From Gammaproteobacteria bacterium (lineage in GTDB: Bacteria; Pseudomonadota; Gammaproteobacteria; Eutrophobiales; Eutrophobiaceae): a DNA stretch of 64,000 nucleotides. Position 1 is the stretch's first letter. Every line of letters begins with the position of its first letter. Below are positions 11,363 through 23,309 of the stretch, one piece after another. Position numbers and translations under genes: made by a program. Under the pieces are notes generated by a model that saw only the letters and a list, made by a program, of their open reading frames with translations, was not told the origin of the DNA and searched no databases. The stretch is taken from the NCBI GenBank assembly GCA_016193395.1, contig JACPSH010000047.1, forward strand, positions 1 to 64,000. The letters run 5' to 3'.

Positions 11363-11800
11363 CTAGACGTCCAGGATGAAGGTCACCGGTCCGTCGTTGG
11401 TGAGCGCCACCTGCATGTCGGCACCGAAACGGCCGGCTGCCACGTCGTGGTGCCGGCGCCGGGCGCACTCGACCAGTGATTCGAACAGCGCTTTGCCGGT
11501 TTCAGGCGGCGCCGCCCGGCTGAAACTGGCGCGCATACCCTTCGTCGTATCGGCGGCGAGAGTGAACTGGGGAACGAGCAGCAGTGCGCCGCCAGTGTCC
11601 TGCAGGCTGCGGTTCATGCGCCCGGAATCGTCCGGAAAGACGCGGTAGCCGAGGAGCCGATCCAGCAGCCGATCCACGTTGGCCTGTGTATCTTCGCGCT
11701 CGATCCCGACGAGGACCAGCAGGCCCGGCCCAATCGCGGTGATCGGGCGGCCATCGATCTCCACGCGCGCCTGGGTGACCCGGTGCAACAGGCCGATCAT
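11363..11800 (-). CDS. dtd: D-aminoacyl-tRNA deacylase
   Basis: 145 aa; VPQFTLAADTTKGMRASFSRAAPPE and LTNDGPVTFILD motifs. Confidence 0.94.
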   Translation of the reverse strand: MIGLLHRVTQARVEIDGRPITAIGPGLLVLVGIEREDTQANVDRLLDRLLGYRVFPDDSGRMNRSLQDTGGALLLVPQFTLAADTTKGMRASFSRAAPPETGKALFESLVECARRRHHDVAAGRFGADMQVALTNDGPVTFILDV

Positions 11801-11837
11801 GTCAGGACAATGCCGGAAAAGCCCCGGCTCAGATCAG

Positions 11838-11871
11838 CAGGCTGATGCAAAACCGGGTTTGCGTCAGCCTG
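11838..11871. repeat. 34-bp near-perfect palindrome
   Basis: CAGGCTGATGCAAAACC/GGGTTTGCGTCAGCCTG; two non-Watson-Crick positions. Confidence 0.75.
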
Positions 11872-11943
11872 TCCGTGAAACACGCCGCAGGTGGAAACGC
11901 GGCCGTCTCTGAACAGGCCGCGACCGACCTGTTCGAGGCAGGG

Positions 11944-12096
11944 TCAGATAATCTTGAGGTAATCGAGGATGTTGACGCCAAACAATGCCACCGCCGCCAC
12001 CAGGACAGCCCATTCCATGTTGCGGCGGGCCAGAATGCCGGTGAAGTGCAGTACGAGAATGACGATTGAGGCCAGATAAACGATGTAGAAGATCAT
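11944..12096 (-). CDS. Small (50 aa) predicted membrane protein, absent from the ORF track
   Basis: Manual translation MIFYIVYLASIVILVLHFTGILARRNMEWAVLVAAVALFGVNILDYLKII; two hydrophobic segments; GGGGA about 10 nt upstream of the ATG. Confidence 0.6.
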   Translation of the reverse strand: MIFYIVYLASIVILVLHFTGILARRNMEWAVLVAAVALFGVNILDYLKII

Positions 12097-12189
12097 GAAT
12101 TTTCCCCAGGTTGGCTACCCTGATCGACCCCGTCGATTGTCCCCATAGGTAGTATAAAACAAAATTTACCGCCGGCAGACAGCCGGCAA

Positions 12190-12849
12190 TCAACGTGTGA
12201 TGGTTTTCACGCCGGCGGTGGCGGCGACGAGCAGCAAATCCGCGCCACGGCGGGCGAACAGTCCGTTACACACCACGCCGGCGATGTGATCGATACACTC
12301 TTCGGTTTCCACCGGGTTGGTCAGCGTGAGTCCATGCACGTCGATAACGATGTTGCCGTTGTCCGTGTTGAATCCCTGGCGCAGCACCGGGCGTCCTCCC
12401 AGTTTCGCCAGTTGCCGGCCGACGTGACTTTGCGCCATGGGGATCACCTCGACCGGCAACGGGAACTTCCCCAGCAGGACCACGAGCTTGGAGTCGTCGA
12501 TGATACAAACGAAGCGCCTGCTGACGGCCGCCACGATCTTTTCGCGGGTCAGCGCGCCGCCGCCGCCCTTGATGAGGCGCAGGTGTGGATCGGCTTCGTC
12601 CGCCCCATCCACGTATATCGGCAGTTCGTCCACGCTGTTGAGGTTGACCACGGGTATGCGGCGCTCGCGCAGCCGCGCCTCAGTCACCGAAGAACTGGCC
12701 ACGGCGCCCCGGATCCGCTGGCGGATCCCCGCCAGGGCATCGATGAAGAAATTGACGGTGCTGCCCGTCCCGACGCCCACGGTCATGTCGTCCTCCACGT
12801 AAGCCAATGCCGCTTCTGCGGCGGCCTTCTTCTTTTCGTCAGGGCTCAT
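12190..12849 (-). CDS. rpiA: Ribose-5-phosphate isomerase A
   Basis: [48 protein letters not shown] at 12849 gives 219 aa. Confidence 0.95.
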   Translation of the reverse strand: MSPDEKKKAAAEAALAYVEDDMTVGVGTGSTVNFFIDALAGIRQRIRGAVASSSVTEARLRERRIPVVNLNSVDELPIYVDGADEADPHLRLIKGGGGALTREKIVAAVSRRFVCIIDDSKLVVLLGKFPLPVEVIPMAQSHVGRQLAKLGGRPVLRQGFNTDNGNIVIDVHGLTLTNPVETEECIDHIAGVVCNGLFARRGADLLLVAATAGVKTITR

Positions 12850-12889
12850 TGGAGCGTTTCGTGCATTGCTTTCAACGGGTGGGCGAATG

Positions 12890-12974
12890 GTATCTCGTAT
12901 CTCGTATCTGGCAGGAGTCACAACAGGCGCGCTTGTTGCGAGATACGAAAAACGAGATACGAGGTACGAGATAC
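12890..12974. repeat. Inverted repeat of CGAGATA-type units between divergent rpiA and ilvA
   Basis: GTATCTCGTATCTCGTATCT (12890-12909) vs AGATACGAGGTACGAGATAC (12955-12974), one mismatch; nested CAACA/TGTTG hairpin at 12921-12938. Confidence 0.8.
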
Positions 12975-13003
12975 GGTTCTTTTGTTGATGGTATCTTATC
13001 CTC

Positions 13004-14521
13004 ATGTTCGATGAATACAGCGGGTTGATCGAGGCAGCATGCGAACGCGTCTATGCCGTCGCCAACAGGACGACCCTGGACTACGCGCCCCAGACATCGC
13101 GTGAGCTGGACAACCGCGTCTGGCTCAAACGCGAAGACCAGCAACCCGTGTTCAGCTATAAGGTGCGCGGCGCGTACAACATGGTGGCAGCGCTGGATCC
13201 GACGCGGCTGCGCGCGGGCGTCATTGCCGCTTCCGCCGGAAACCATGCGCAGGGCGTGGCGCTTGCCGCGCGCAGGCTCGGGGCCTCTGCGCTCATCGTC
13301 ATGCCGAAAACGACGCCGGAGATCAAAATCTCGGCCGTGCGCCAGCTCGGCGCGGACATTGTCCTGCACGGCAATACCTATGACGAGGCGAGGGATCATG
13401 CCCTCGAGCTGGAGGCGTCGACCGGCCGGACCCTCATCCCGCCCTACGACCACCCGCTGGTGATCGCGGGGCAGGCGACCGTCGGTGTCGAAATCCTGCA
13501 GCAGAGCGCCAGGGTCCCGGCGGCGATTTTCGTTCCAGTCGGTGGCGGCGGGCTTATCGCCGGGATCGCGCTGCACGTGCGGGCCAGGGCGCCGCAGGTC
13601 AGGATCATCGGCGTCGAGTCCGACGAGGCACCATGCCTGCACGCGGCCCTGGCCGCTGGCAAGGTGGTAACGCTTGAAGGGATCGGCATTTTCGCGGACG
13701 GCGCGGCGGTACGCCGGGCGGGTGACGAAAATTTCCGCATCTGCCGCGAACTGGTGGATGAGATCTTGCTGGTCAGCAACGACGAGATCTGCGCGGCGGT
13801 CAAGGATATCTTTGAGGATACGCGATCGATCCCCGAGCCCGCCGGGGCGCTGGCGCTGGCCGGGCTGAAACAGTACGTCGCCCGCGAACGCCTCGCTGGC
13901 GCGGACCTGGTCGCGGTGTTCAGCGGCGCCAACGTCAATTTCGATCGACTGCGCCACATCGCGGAACTGGCGGCCCTGGGAGAGCAGCGCGAGGCCCTGT
14001 TGTGCGCGACCATCCCGGAGCGGCCGGGGAGTTTCCGCGTGTTCTGCCACGACCTCGGCGCGCGGCAGATCACCGAGTTCAATTACCGCTATGCGGATGC
14101 GGGCGACGCTCACGTCTTCGCGGGGATCCAGCTCCGGCACGGCGTTGGGGAAAAGGAAGCCCTGCTGCGTTCCCTTCGGGAGAAGGGGTACTCAGTCGTG
14201 GACATGAGCAGCAATGAGCTCGCGAAGATGCACATCCGGTATATGGTGGGCGGACGCGCGCCAGCCCGCGATGAAGTTGTCTACCGGTTCGAGTTTCCGG
14301 AGCGGTCAGGGGCCCTGCTGCACTTCCTGAACCGCATGGGCGATCGCTGGAATATCAGCCTGTTCCACTACCGCAATCACGGCGCGGCCTACGGCCGCGT
14401 GCTGATGGGCTTCCAGGTCCCTGAGAGCGATCGCGCGGATTTCCAGCAATTTCTCGGCGGGCTCGGCATCGAGTACCGGGAGGAAACCGACAATCCGGCG
14501 TATAGGATGTTTCTGGCTTAA
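13004..14521 (+). CDS. ilvA: Threonine ammonia-lyase, biosynthetic
   Basis: 505 aa; [16 protein letters not shown]-lysine motif, [13 protein letters not shown], two C-terminal ACT-like regulatory domains. Confidence 0.95.
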   Translation: MFDEYSGLIEAACERVYAVANRTTLDYAPQTSRELDNRVWLKREDQQPVFSYKVRGAYNMVAALDPTRLRAGVIAASAGNHAQGVALAARRLGASALIVMPKTTPEIKISAVRQLGADIVLHGNTYDEARDHALELEASTGRTLIPPYDHPLVIAGQATVGVEILQQSARVPAAIFVPVGGGGLIAGIALHVRARAPQVRIIGVESDEAPCLHAALAAGKVVTLEGIGIFADGAAVRRAGDENFRICRELVDEILLVSNDEICAAVKDIFEDTRSIPEPAGALALAGLKQYVARERLAGADLVAVFSGANVNFDRLRHIAELAALGEQREALLCATIPERPGSFRVFCHDLGARQITEFNYRYADAGDAHVFAGIQLRHGVGEKEALLRSLREKGYSVVDMSSNELAKMHIRYMVGGRAPARDEVVYRFEFPERSGALLHFLNRMGDRWNISLFHYRNHGAAYGRVLMGFQVPESDRADFQQFLGGLGIEYREETDNPAYRMFLA

Positions 14522-14580
14522 GGGAGAGCAGTTAGTACGCCACGGGCGCATCACGGGTGTCGCAGCGGAAAGGGAGGCGG

Positions 14581-14762
14581 GTATCAACCGCGGAGCCGTC
14601 ACGGGCCTTGAACTTGAACCGAGGGTTCAAGTGGGAACAGCGGGCGATGCTTCAGGCTTCCCGGGAACCGGGCATGCACAACCACATCGCGGTTCAGTTC
14701 CCTCAGTGAGGAAATCAGGCTCAAGTAACACCGGCCCGAAAACGCACACCGCAGAAGATACC
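14581..14762 (-). ncRNA. ssrS: 6S RNA
   Basis: Minus strand resembles E. coli 6S RNA: GTGTGCGTTTTCGGGCCGG...TTGAGCCTGATTTC...GTGCATGCCCGGTTCCCGGGAAGCCTGAAG...CACTTGAACCCTCGGTTCAAG; closing stem GTATC/GATAC; immediately downstream of zapA. Confidence 0.85.
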
Positions 14763-14833
14763 CTGAACTTTTTGCCGGCGGAGTCACTGCGGGTCAACTC
14801 CGGCGGCGTAATCCTGCCGGTCCGGGATATAGT

Positions 14834-15148
14834 CTACATCTCCAGCGCCACGCCCTGCCCCAGGACCTCATCGATCTTGATCTGCAGGCGCCGGACCGTG
14901 TCGTCCACCGAATTGTTATAGTGATCGCTTTCCACGCGGCAGGCAAGCAGCTCATGGGCGATGTTCAGCGCCGCCATGACGGCGATGCGCTCGGTGCCCA
15001 CGACCTTGCCGGCATTCTTCACCTCCAGCATCTTGCCGTTGAGATAGGCCACGGCGGTGTGCAGCTGGTCCCGCTCGCTGTCGCTGCACGAAACGAGATA
15101 ATCCTTGTCGAGGATCTTGACGGTTACCGGTTTCGCCGCACCGCTCAT
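14834..15148 (-). CDS. zapA: Cell division protein ZapA
   Basis: 104 aa; VTVKILDKDYLVSCSDSERDQLHTAVAYLNGKM, ERIAVMAALNIAHELL. Confidence 0.92.
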   Translation of the reverse strand: MSGAAKPVTVKILDKDYLVSCSDSERDQLHTAVAYLNGKMLEVKNAGKVVGTERIAVMAALNIAHELLACRVESDHYNNSVDDTVRRLQIKIDEVLGQGVALEM

Positions 15149-15369
15149 GAACGCGTCTCCATTGCCCGGAGGCGTGAAATCATCGACTCGATGCGCGTGC
15201 GCGCCTGCTCCGTCTTGTCGATGAGCACGGCGCGTTCGTTGATGAGATTGTCCTGCTGCGATCGCAGCGCGGAATTCTCGGTTTTGAGCTGTTCCACCGT
15301 CCGGATTAACTGATCGACACGGGCCTCGAGCGCCGCGAGATCGATGTTATCGGCTTTGCCCTCAGTCAT
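15145..15369 (-). CDS. Small coiled-coil protein (TIGR02449-like/ZapB-like)
   Basis: 74 aa; LEARVDQLIRTVEQLKTENSALRSQQ coiled coil upstream of zapA. Confidence 0.82.
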   Translation of the reverse strand: MTEGKADNIDLAALEARVDQLIRTVEQLKTENSALRSQQDNLINERAVLIDKTEQARTRIESMISRLRAMETRS

Positions 15370-15538
15370 TTTTCCGGACGCCTTTCAGCAAGGCGTTCAA
15401 TCCCTGGGGATGCAGGTGGGCCATAAATATAGAGCCGCCCCCGCAGGCGGTCAACTGCCATAGGCCGCGCGAATTCAATCGTGCTTGAATATGCTCGATA
15501 TTGCCTTGCAAAATACCGCAGAGTTTAGTCAAGACTGA

Positions 15539-16111
15539 ATGGTTGGGATCAATTTACTGATGCTGGATTACCGCGGATTGTCGGAACTGCTGCAGCGCGC
15601 GGGCGCCGAAGCGGGCGCGGCCGAGTGCCACGGGTTTCTGTGCGGCCAGATCTGCGGCGCCGAATGGCTCGATGAGGAACTGTGGATGGAGTTTATCGAT
15701 GCGCAGACGCGCGATGACTTCACGGCGGATGAATGTCTTGCCGAACTGCGCATGCTCGCCGCGGAGATTCGCGACCAGATCGGCTCTCTCGAATTCGAAT
15801 TTCAGTTGTTCCTGCCGGACGAGGACTCGCCGTTGGCGGAACGCGTCAACGAACTCGGCAACTGGTGCCACGGCTTCCTGGGCGGCATCAACGCGGCCGG
15901 CGACGAGGACCGGCCGGCGCTGACCGCGGATGGCCAGGAACTGCTACAGGATTTCGGTGCCATCTGCAGGGTCAGCGTGGAGGGGCCCGACGACGAGGAC
16001 GAAGGCGCGCTGGTCGAAGTCGTGGAGTACGTGCGCGCCGGCGTCATGATGCTGTTCGAGGAACTCCGGTTCCAATCCGGGGCTGGACACACCGGCGAGG
16101 CGCGGCACTGA
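15539..16111 (+). CDS. UPF0149/YgfB-YecA family protein
   Basis: AAECHGFLCGQICG, WCHGFLGGINAAG; position between zapA and pepP is conserved. Confidence 0.88.
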   Translation: MVGINLLMLDYRGLSELLQRAGAEAGAAECHGFLCGQICGAEWLDEELWMEFIDAQTRDDFTADECLAELRMLAAEIRDQIGSLEFEFQLFLPDEDSPLAERVNELGNWCHGFLGGINAAGDEDRPALTADGQELLQDFGAICRVSVEGPDDEDEGALVEVVEYVRAGVMMLFEELRFQSGAGHTGEARH

Positions 16112-17427
16112 TGAACCGCAGCGAATTCCCCAGGCGTCGCAAGCGACTGATGGACATGATGGGCGATGAAAGCGTCGCCATCATACCGACAGCCGCAGTG
16201 CGCCTGCGCAACCGCGACGTGGAGTACCCCTACCGCCCGGACAGCGACTTCTTCTATCTCACCAGGTTTCCCGAGCCCGAGGCCGTTGCGCTCCTCATCC
16301 CCGATCGCAGTTCCGGCGAGTTCGTGATGTTCTGCAGGGAGCGCGATGCCAAGATGGAGACGTGGAACGGGCGGCGCGCCGGGCTCGAGGGGGCGTGCGA
16401 CCTGTACGGCGCCGACGACGCGTTTCCGATCGGCGATCTGGACGACATCCTCCCCGGGTTGCTGGAGGATCGCGAACGCATCTACTACACCATGGGTCAG
16501 GATTCCGCATTCGACCAGCGCGTGGTTGGATGGGTCAACCAGGTGCGGCGCAAGGAGCGGGCGGGCGTCAACGCGCCGGATGAATTCGTTTCGCTGACGC
16601 ACCTGTTGCACGAAATGCGCCTGTTCAAGAGCCGGGCGGAGATCCAGGCCATGCGGCGGGCGGCGAAAATCGCGGCGGCGGCGCACCGGCGCGCCATGCA
16701 GATCTGCATGCCTGGCATGACCGAATACGAAATGGAAGCCGAAATCGTGCACGAATTCATGCGCCGCGGCGCGCGCAGCCCCGCTTATTCACCGATCGTG
16801 GGCGGCGGGGCCAACGGCTGCATCCTGCATTACACCGAAAACTCGGCGGAACTGAAGGACGGCGATCTGCTGCTGATCGACGCCGGCGCAGAGTTCGATG
16901 GCTATGCCAGCGACATCACGCGTACCTTCCCGGTCAACGGCGGTTTTTCGCCGGCGCAGAAGGAAATCTACGAAGTTGTCCTGGAAGCACAGCTTGCGGC
17001 GATCCGCGAGGTGCGCCCGGGCAACCACTGGAATGATCCGCACGACGCGGCGGTGCGCGTGCTGACCGAGGGGCTGGTCGAGCTCGGCATACTGCACGGA
17101 CGCGTGCGCTCGCTGATCCGCGAGCAGGCCTACGCGGACTATTACATGCACCGGACCGGCCACTGGCTCGGCATGGACGTGCACGACGTGGGCGACTACA
17201 AGCTGGAGGGCGACTGGCGCATGCTGGAGCCCGGCATGGTCCTGACTATCGAGCCCGGCCTGTATTTCCAGCCGCGGCGCCGACTGGCCAAGAAGTGGTG
17301 GAACATCGGCGTGCGCATTGAAGACGACGTGCTGGTGACCACCGGCAGCCCCGATGTGTTGAGTTCGGATGCCCCGAAGGCGGCGGGCGATATCGAAGCC
17401 CTGATGGCTCGGAGTCGCGCCGTTTGA
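16111..17427 (+). CDS. pepP: Xaa-Pro aminopeptidase
   Basis: RRKRLMDMMGDESVAIIPTA, YRPDSDFFYLTRFPEPEAV, HRTGHWLGMDVHDVGDY; ATG at 16111 overlaps the previous stop. Confidence 0.94.
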   Translation: MNRSEFPRRRKRLMDMMGDESVAIIPTAAVRLRNRDVEYPYRPDSDFFYLTRFPEPEAVALLIPDRSSGEFVMFCRERDAKMETWNGRRAGLEGACDLYGADDAFPIGDLDDILPGLLEDRERIYYTMGQDSAFDQRVVGWVNQVRRKERAGVNAPDEFVSLTHLLHEMRLFKSRAEIQAMRRAAKIAAAAHRRAMQICMPGMTEYEMEAEIVHEFMRRGARSPAYSPIVGGGANGCILHYTENSAELKDGDLLLIDAGAEFDGYASDITRTFPVNGGFSPAQKEIYEVVLEAQLAAIREVRPGNHWNDPHDAAVRVLTEGLVELGILHGRVRSLIREQAYADYYMHRTGHWLGMDVHDVGDYKLEGDWRMLEPGMVLTIEPGLYFQPRRRLAKKWWNIGVRIEDDVLVTTGSPDVLSSDAPKAAGDIEALMARSRAV

Positions 17428-18665
17428 CGGCGCACACCGCCGTGCGCGACGAATACGATATCTGCATCGTCGGCGGCGGCATGGTCGGCGCAAGCATGGC
17501 GCTCGCCCTGGCGCCGGGCCGCGCCAGCATCGCCCTGATCGAGGCGGTTGCTCCGCAGTCCGACGACCAGCCGAGCTACGATCAGCGCGGCCTGGCTCTC
17601 TCGCTTTCTTCCCGCCGGATCCTCGAGCACCTGGATGTTTGGGATTCGGTAAGCCTCGCCGCGCATCCCATCCGGCGTGTCCACGTCAGCCGGCAGGGTC
17701 GCTTCGGCCGCGTGCAACTGGACGCCCGAATGCTCGGGCTGGACGCCCTCGGTCACGTTGTCCTGGCGCGGTGCCTGGGTGAAGCCCTGTTCCAGGCGTT
17801 GCGCGGCCGGGCATCCGTGGACCTGGTTTGTCCGGGGCGCGTGCGCGATGCCGCTTCCGGGGCCGAGGGGGTCCGCCTTGAGGTAGACACCGGCGACGGG
17901 CTGCGGCAGATGCGTTGCCGCCTGATGGTCGTGGCCGACGGCACGCATTCGAGCGTGCGCGGCCTGCTGGGGATGGGAACGCAGGTTCGCGACTACAGGC
18001 AGACCGCGCTGGTCGGCATCGTCACGCCGGTCCGCCATCACCAGGACACGGCCTATGAACGGTTCGCGCCCGGCGGACCCCTGGCCCTGCTGCCGATGGC
18101 CGACGGGCACTGCGTCGCTGTCGTCTGCGTCGCCAACGCGGCGCTGGCCGAATGGTCCGCCCTTGATGACGACGGATTCTTGGCTCGTCTCGATGTAGCC
18201 TGGGGCCGCCGTTTCGGCGGGTTCACGCGCGCCGGCCCTCGCCGGTCATACCCGCTGCAATTGATGCGCGCCGATGCGCAGAGGGGTGATCGGGTCGTAT
18301 TGCTGGGCAATGCCGCGCACACCATCCATCCCAACGGTGCGCAGGGTTTCAATCTGGGCGTCCGCGATGTCGCCGGCCTGGCGGAACAGTTGAACCGGGC
18401 TTTGCGCGAAGGAGACGATCCGGGCGACCGGCGCGTGCTGGATGCCTACCTCCACGCCCGCCGCGCGGATCAGGGCCGCGTGATCGGATTCAGCGATCTC
18501 ATCGCGACGCTCTACAGCAGCGGATGGAGCGCCGCATCGCTTGTGGGCGGAGCGGGCATGCTTCTGACCAGCATGGTGCCGCCGTTGCGCCGCGCGCTGT
18601 TGCTCCACGGTACCGGCCTCTACGGACGCCAGCCGGCCTGGGTTCGCGGGGCCGTGACGCCATGA
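17424..18665 (+). CDS. ubiH: 2-octaprenyl-6-methoxyphenol hydroxylase
   Basis: FAD-binding DICIVGGGMVGASMALALA, VVADGTHSSVRGLLG, LLGNAAHTIHPNGAQGFNLGVRD. Confidence 0.88.
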   Translation: MTAHTAVRDEYDICIVGGGMVGASMALALAPGRASIALIEAVAPQSDDQPSYDQRGLALSLSSRRILEHLDVWDSVSLAAHPIRRVHVSRQGRFGRVQLDARMLGLDALGHVVLARCLGEALFQALRGRASVDLVCPGRVRDAASGAEGVRLEVDTGDGLRQMRCRLMVVADGTHSSVRGLLGMGTQVRDYRQTALVGIVTPVRHHQDTAYERFAPGGPLALLPMADGHCVAVVCVANAALAEWSALDDDGFLARLDVAWGRRFGGFTRAGPRRSYPLQLMRADAQRGDRVVLLGNAAHTIHPNGAQGFNLGVRDVAGLAEQLNRALREGDDPGDRRVLDAYLHARRADQGRVIGFSDLIATLYSSGWSAASLVGGAGMLLTSMVPPLRRALLLHGTGLYGRQPAWVRGAVTP

Positions 18666-19884
18666 GCGGCGGAAAATTCAACGCTGAAGCCATCATCGTC
18701 GGCGCCGGACCGGTCGGTTCCACGCTGGCTTCGCTGCTTGGCGCCGGCGGCGTCGAGTGCGTGCTGGCCGGCTCCACGGGCGGCCCCAGACCCGGCGGAC
18801 CCGTCCGCGCGCTGGCCATGACGCTTGCCTCCCGGAATGTCTTGCAAGCCGCCGGCGCCTGGGAGCGGCTGCCGCGGGAAGAGATCGGTTATTTCCAGAA
18901 AATGCGCGTGTGGGATGCGAATGGCACGGGCGCCATCGAATTCGACAGCGCGGAACTGTGCCTGCCGACATTGGGATATATCGTGGAGCAGACCCTTCTG
19001 GATGATGCCCTGGCCGGCGCGATCCAGACGCACCAGTGCCTGTCCGCGGTAGTCGCCGACAGGGCGGAGTCGCTCGACATCGGCAGGGACCGCGCCGTGC
19101 TGCGCCTCGAAGACGGTCGCGAGCTTTCGGCGCCGCTCGTCGTGGGCGCGGATGGATTTGCCTCCGGCGTGCGCCCGCTGGCCGGAATCGATTACCCTAC
19201 GCATGAGTACCGCCAGCAGGCGCTGGTATGCACCGTAGATACCGAGCGCCCGCATGAGTTCACCGCCTGGCAGCGCTTCCTTCCGGACGGCCCTCTGGCG
19301 TTCCTGCCGCTGTCCGTACCGCGTCGTTGCGCGGTGGTGTGGTCCACGGCATCCGACCGTGCCACGGAATTACTGCGCATGAATCCCGCGGCATTCGACG
19401 CGCAGCTGGCGCATGCCTTCGATCACACCCTGGGCGCGGTCACGACCATCAGCGCGCGCGGCGCGTTTCCCCTTCGCCGCGCCCACGCGGAGCGCTACTG
19501 CCGGCCGCGATTTGTGTTGGCCGGAGACGCCGCGCATTGCGTCCACCCGCTGGCGGGTCAGGGCGCAAACCTCGGCTTGCTCGATGCGGCCTGCCTCGCG
19601 CAGGTGCTGCTTGCGGCGCGGGCGCGGGGACAGGACATCGGCGCGCTGGAAGTGCTGCGCCGGTACGAACGCTGGCGGCGGGGTGAAAACGGCGCCATGT
19701 TGGTCGCGCTGGACGCGCTGCAAAAACTGTTCGGGAGCGGCAGCGGCGCATTGCAGTGGGCGCGCAATGCCGGTCTCGACCTGGTTGACGCCAGCGACAT
19801 GCTCAAGAACCTGATCATGCGTCTCGCGACCGGAACCCTCGGGGATCTCCCCTTGCTTGCGCGCTCGCCGTTGCCGGCACGCCC

Positions 19885-19888
<4 letters not shown>
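18662..19888 (+). CDS. UbiH/UbiF/VisC-family FAD-dependent hydroxylase (UbiI-like)
   Basis: [54 protein letters not shown] at 18662. Confidence 0.87.
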
Positions 19889-21567
<1,679 letters not shown>

Positions 21568-21634
21568 GAAGAATGCAGAATATCCGCAGTCACCCTATAT
21601 TCTGCATTCAATTCCCGGACTCCAGGGACAGGTC

Positions 21635-22528
21635 ATGAGCAAACAATCCGGTGCGCTCTACCAATCTGAACTGAAGTGTCTTCCGCTCCTCAACCGCGGC
21701 AAGGTGCGCGACATCTATGCGGTTGGCGATGACCTGATGCTGATTGTCACCACCGATCGGATCTCGGCGTTCGACGTCATCCTGCCCAACCCGATCCCGG
21801 GTAAAGGGGCAGTGCTGACCGCGCTGTCGAATTTCTGGTTTGGCCGGACCCGACATCTGATCCCGAACCACCTGACGGACATATCGCTGGACCAGGCGGT
21901 CCCGTATGCCGCTGAGAGAAAGCCCCTGGTGGGCCGGTCCGTCATCGTGCGCCGGCTCAAGCCATTGCCCGTCGAAGCGGTCGTGCGCGGCTACCTGATC
22001 GGTTCGGGCTGGAAGGATTACCAGCGCAGCGGCGCGGTCTGCGGCATCAGGCTGCCGGCCGGGCTACGGCAGGCGGAGCGGCTGCCTGATCCCATCTTCA
22101 CGCCTTCCACCAAGGCCGAGCACGGCGCGCACGACGAGAACATCAGCTTCGAGCGCACGGTGGAACTGCTCGGGCCGAAACTTGCGGCCCAGGTGCGCGA
22201 CAAGGCCATCGAGATCTACCGCTCGGCCGCCGAGTATGCGCTGACGCGGGGCATCATCATCGCCGACACGAAGTTCGAATTCGGCACAGACCCGGAAGGG
22301 AAGCTCTATCTCATCGACGAAGCGCTGACGCCGGATTCGTCACGCTTCTGGCCCGCGGATTCCTACCAGGTGGGGATCAGCCCGCCGAGTTTCGACAAGC
22401 AGTACGTGCGGGATTATCTGGAGACGCTCGACTGGAAAAAGACGCCGCCGGCCCCGCCGCTGCCGGACAACGTGATCCGGAACACCGCCGCAAAGTATGT
22501 CGAGGCCCTGCAGCGGCTCACCGGCTGA
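21635..22528 (+). CDS. purC: SAICAR synthase
   Basis: [58 protein letters not shown]. Confidence 0.96.
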   Translation: MSKQSGALYQSELKCLPLLNRGKVRDIYAVGDDLMLIVTTDRISAFDVILPNPIPGKGAVLTALSNFWFGRTRHLIPNHLTDISLDQAVPYAAERKPLVGRSVIVRRLKPLPVEAVVRGYLIGSGWKDYQRSGAVCGIRLPAGLRQAERLPDPIFTPSTKAEHGAHDENISFERTVELLGPKLAAQVRDKAIEIYRSAAEYALTRGIIIADTKFEFGTDPEGKLYLIDEALTPDSSRFWPADSYQVGISPPSFDKQYVRDYLETLDWKKTPPAPPLPDNVIRNTAAKYVEALQRLTG

Positions 22529-22573
22529 AGGACGGGCGCAGCTGGACCGTGCCGGGCACGGATATGAGGCACC

Positions 22574-23272
22574 ATGATCCCACTGCACGACGATAATCCG
22601 ACGGAAATCTATCCCGTCGTCACCGTCGCGATCATTGTCGCCGCCGTGCTGGTGTTCCTGTGGGAGGCGTCGCTGGGGCCGGAGAGGATTGAAGCCGCGG
22701 TCTATAGCCTGGGCGTCATACCGGCGGTGCTGCTCGATCGCGCGCAATTGCCGCCTGAGCTGGCGCTGGTCCCTCCGGGCGCGACCATCCTTACCTCCAT
22801 GTTCCTGCACGGTGGTTTCATGCACCTAGCCGGGAACATGCTGTACCTGTGGATCTTCGGCAACAACGTCGAAGATGCCATGGGCCATGTCCGCTTTGCC
22901 GTTTTCTACCTCGTGTGCGGCATCGTTGCGGTGTTCGGGCAGGTGATTCAGAACCCCGGATCGGAAGTCCCCATGATCGGCGCCAGCGGCGCCATTTCCG
23001 GGATCCTGGGGGCGTACCTGCTACTCTATCCGCACGCCCGCGTGCTCGTTCTGATCCCGATCGGTTTCGTGATGCAGACGGTGCGCCTGCCGGCCGGATG
23101 GGTGCTTGGCTTCTGGTTCGTGGCGCAACTGGTCAGTTCGGCGGTCAGCAGCGGCGAGGCGGGCGTGGCCTGGTTCGCGCACATCGGCGGGTTCATCGCC
23201 GGCATGGTGCTGATCCCGATCTTCAAACGGCGCGGCACGCGCCTGTTCCAACCGTCGCGTTTTTCGCGTTGA
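22574..23272 (+). CDS. Rhomboid-family intramembrane serine protease
   Basis: MFLHGGFMHLAGNMLYLWIFGNNVED, GASGAISGILGAYLLLYP (GxSG), AHIGGFIAGM. Confidence 0.9.
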   Translation: MIPLHDDNPTEIYPVVTVAIIVAAVLVFLWEASLGPERIEAAVYSLGVIPAVLLDRAQLPPELALVPPGATILTSMFLHGGFMHLAGNMLYLWIFGNNVEDAMGHVRFAVFYLVCGIVAVFGQVIQNPGSEVPMIGASGAISGILGAYLLLYPHARVLVLIPIGFVMQTVRLPAGWVLGFWFVAQLVSSAVSSGEAGVAWFAHIGGFIAGMVLIPIFKRRGTRLFQPSRFSR

Positions 23273-23309
23273 CTGCCTGTTCCCGCGAGTCCAGGGAGCC
23301 GCGATCCGT

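Noticed and set aside
12890-12974. CRISPR-like array
   Set aside because: Units are 7-8 nt and inverted, with no spacers of regular length and no cas genes
12872-14140. 422-aa minus-strand ORF
   Set aside because: Antisense to ilvA; its end is encoded by the CGAGATA repeat
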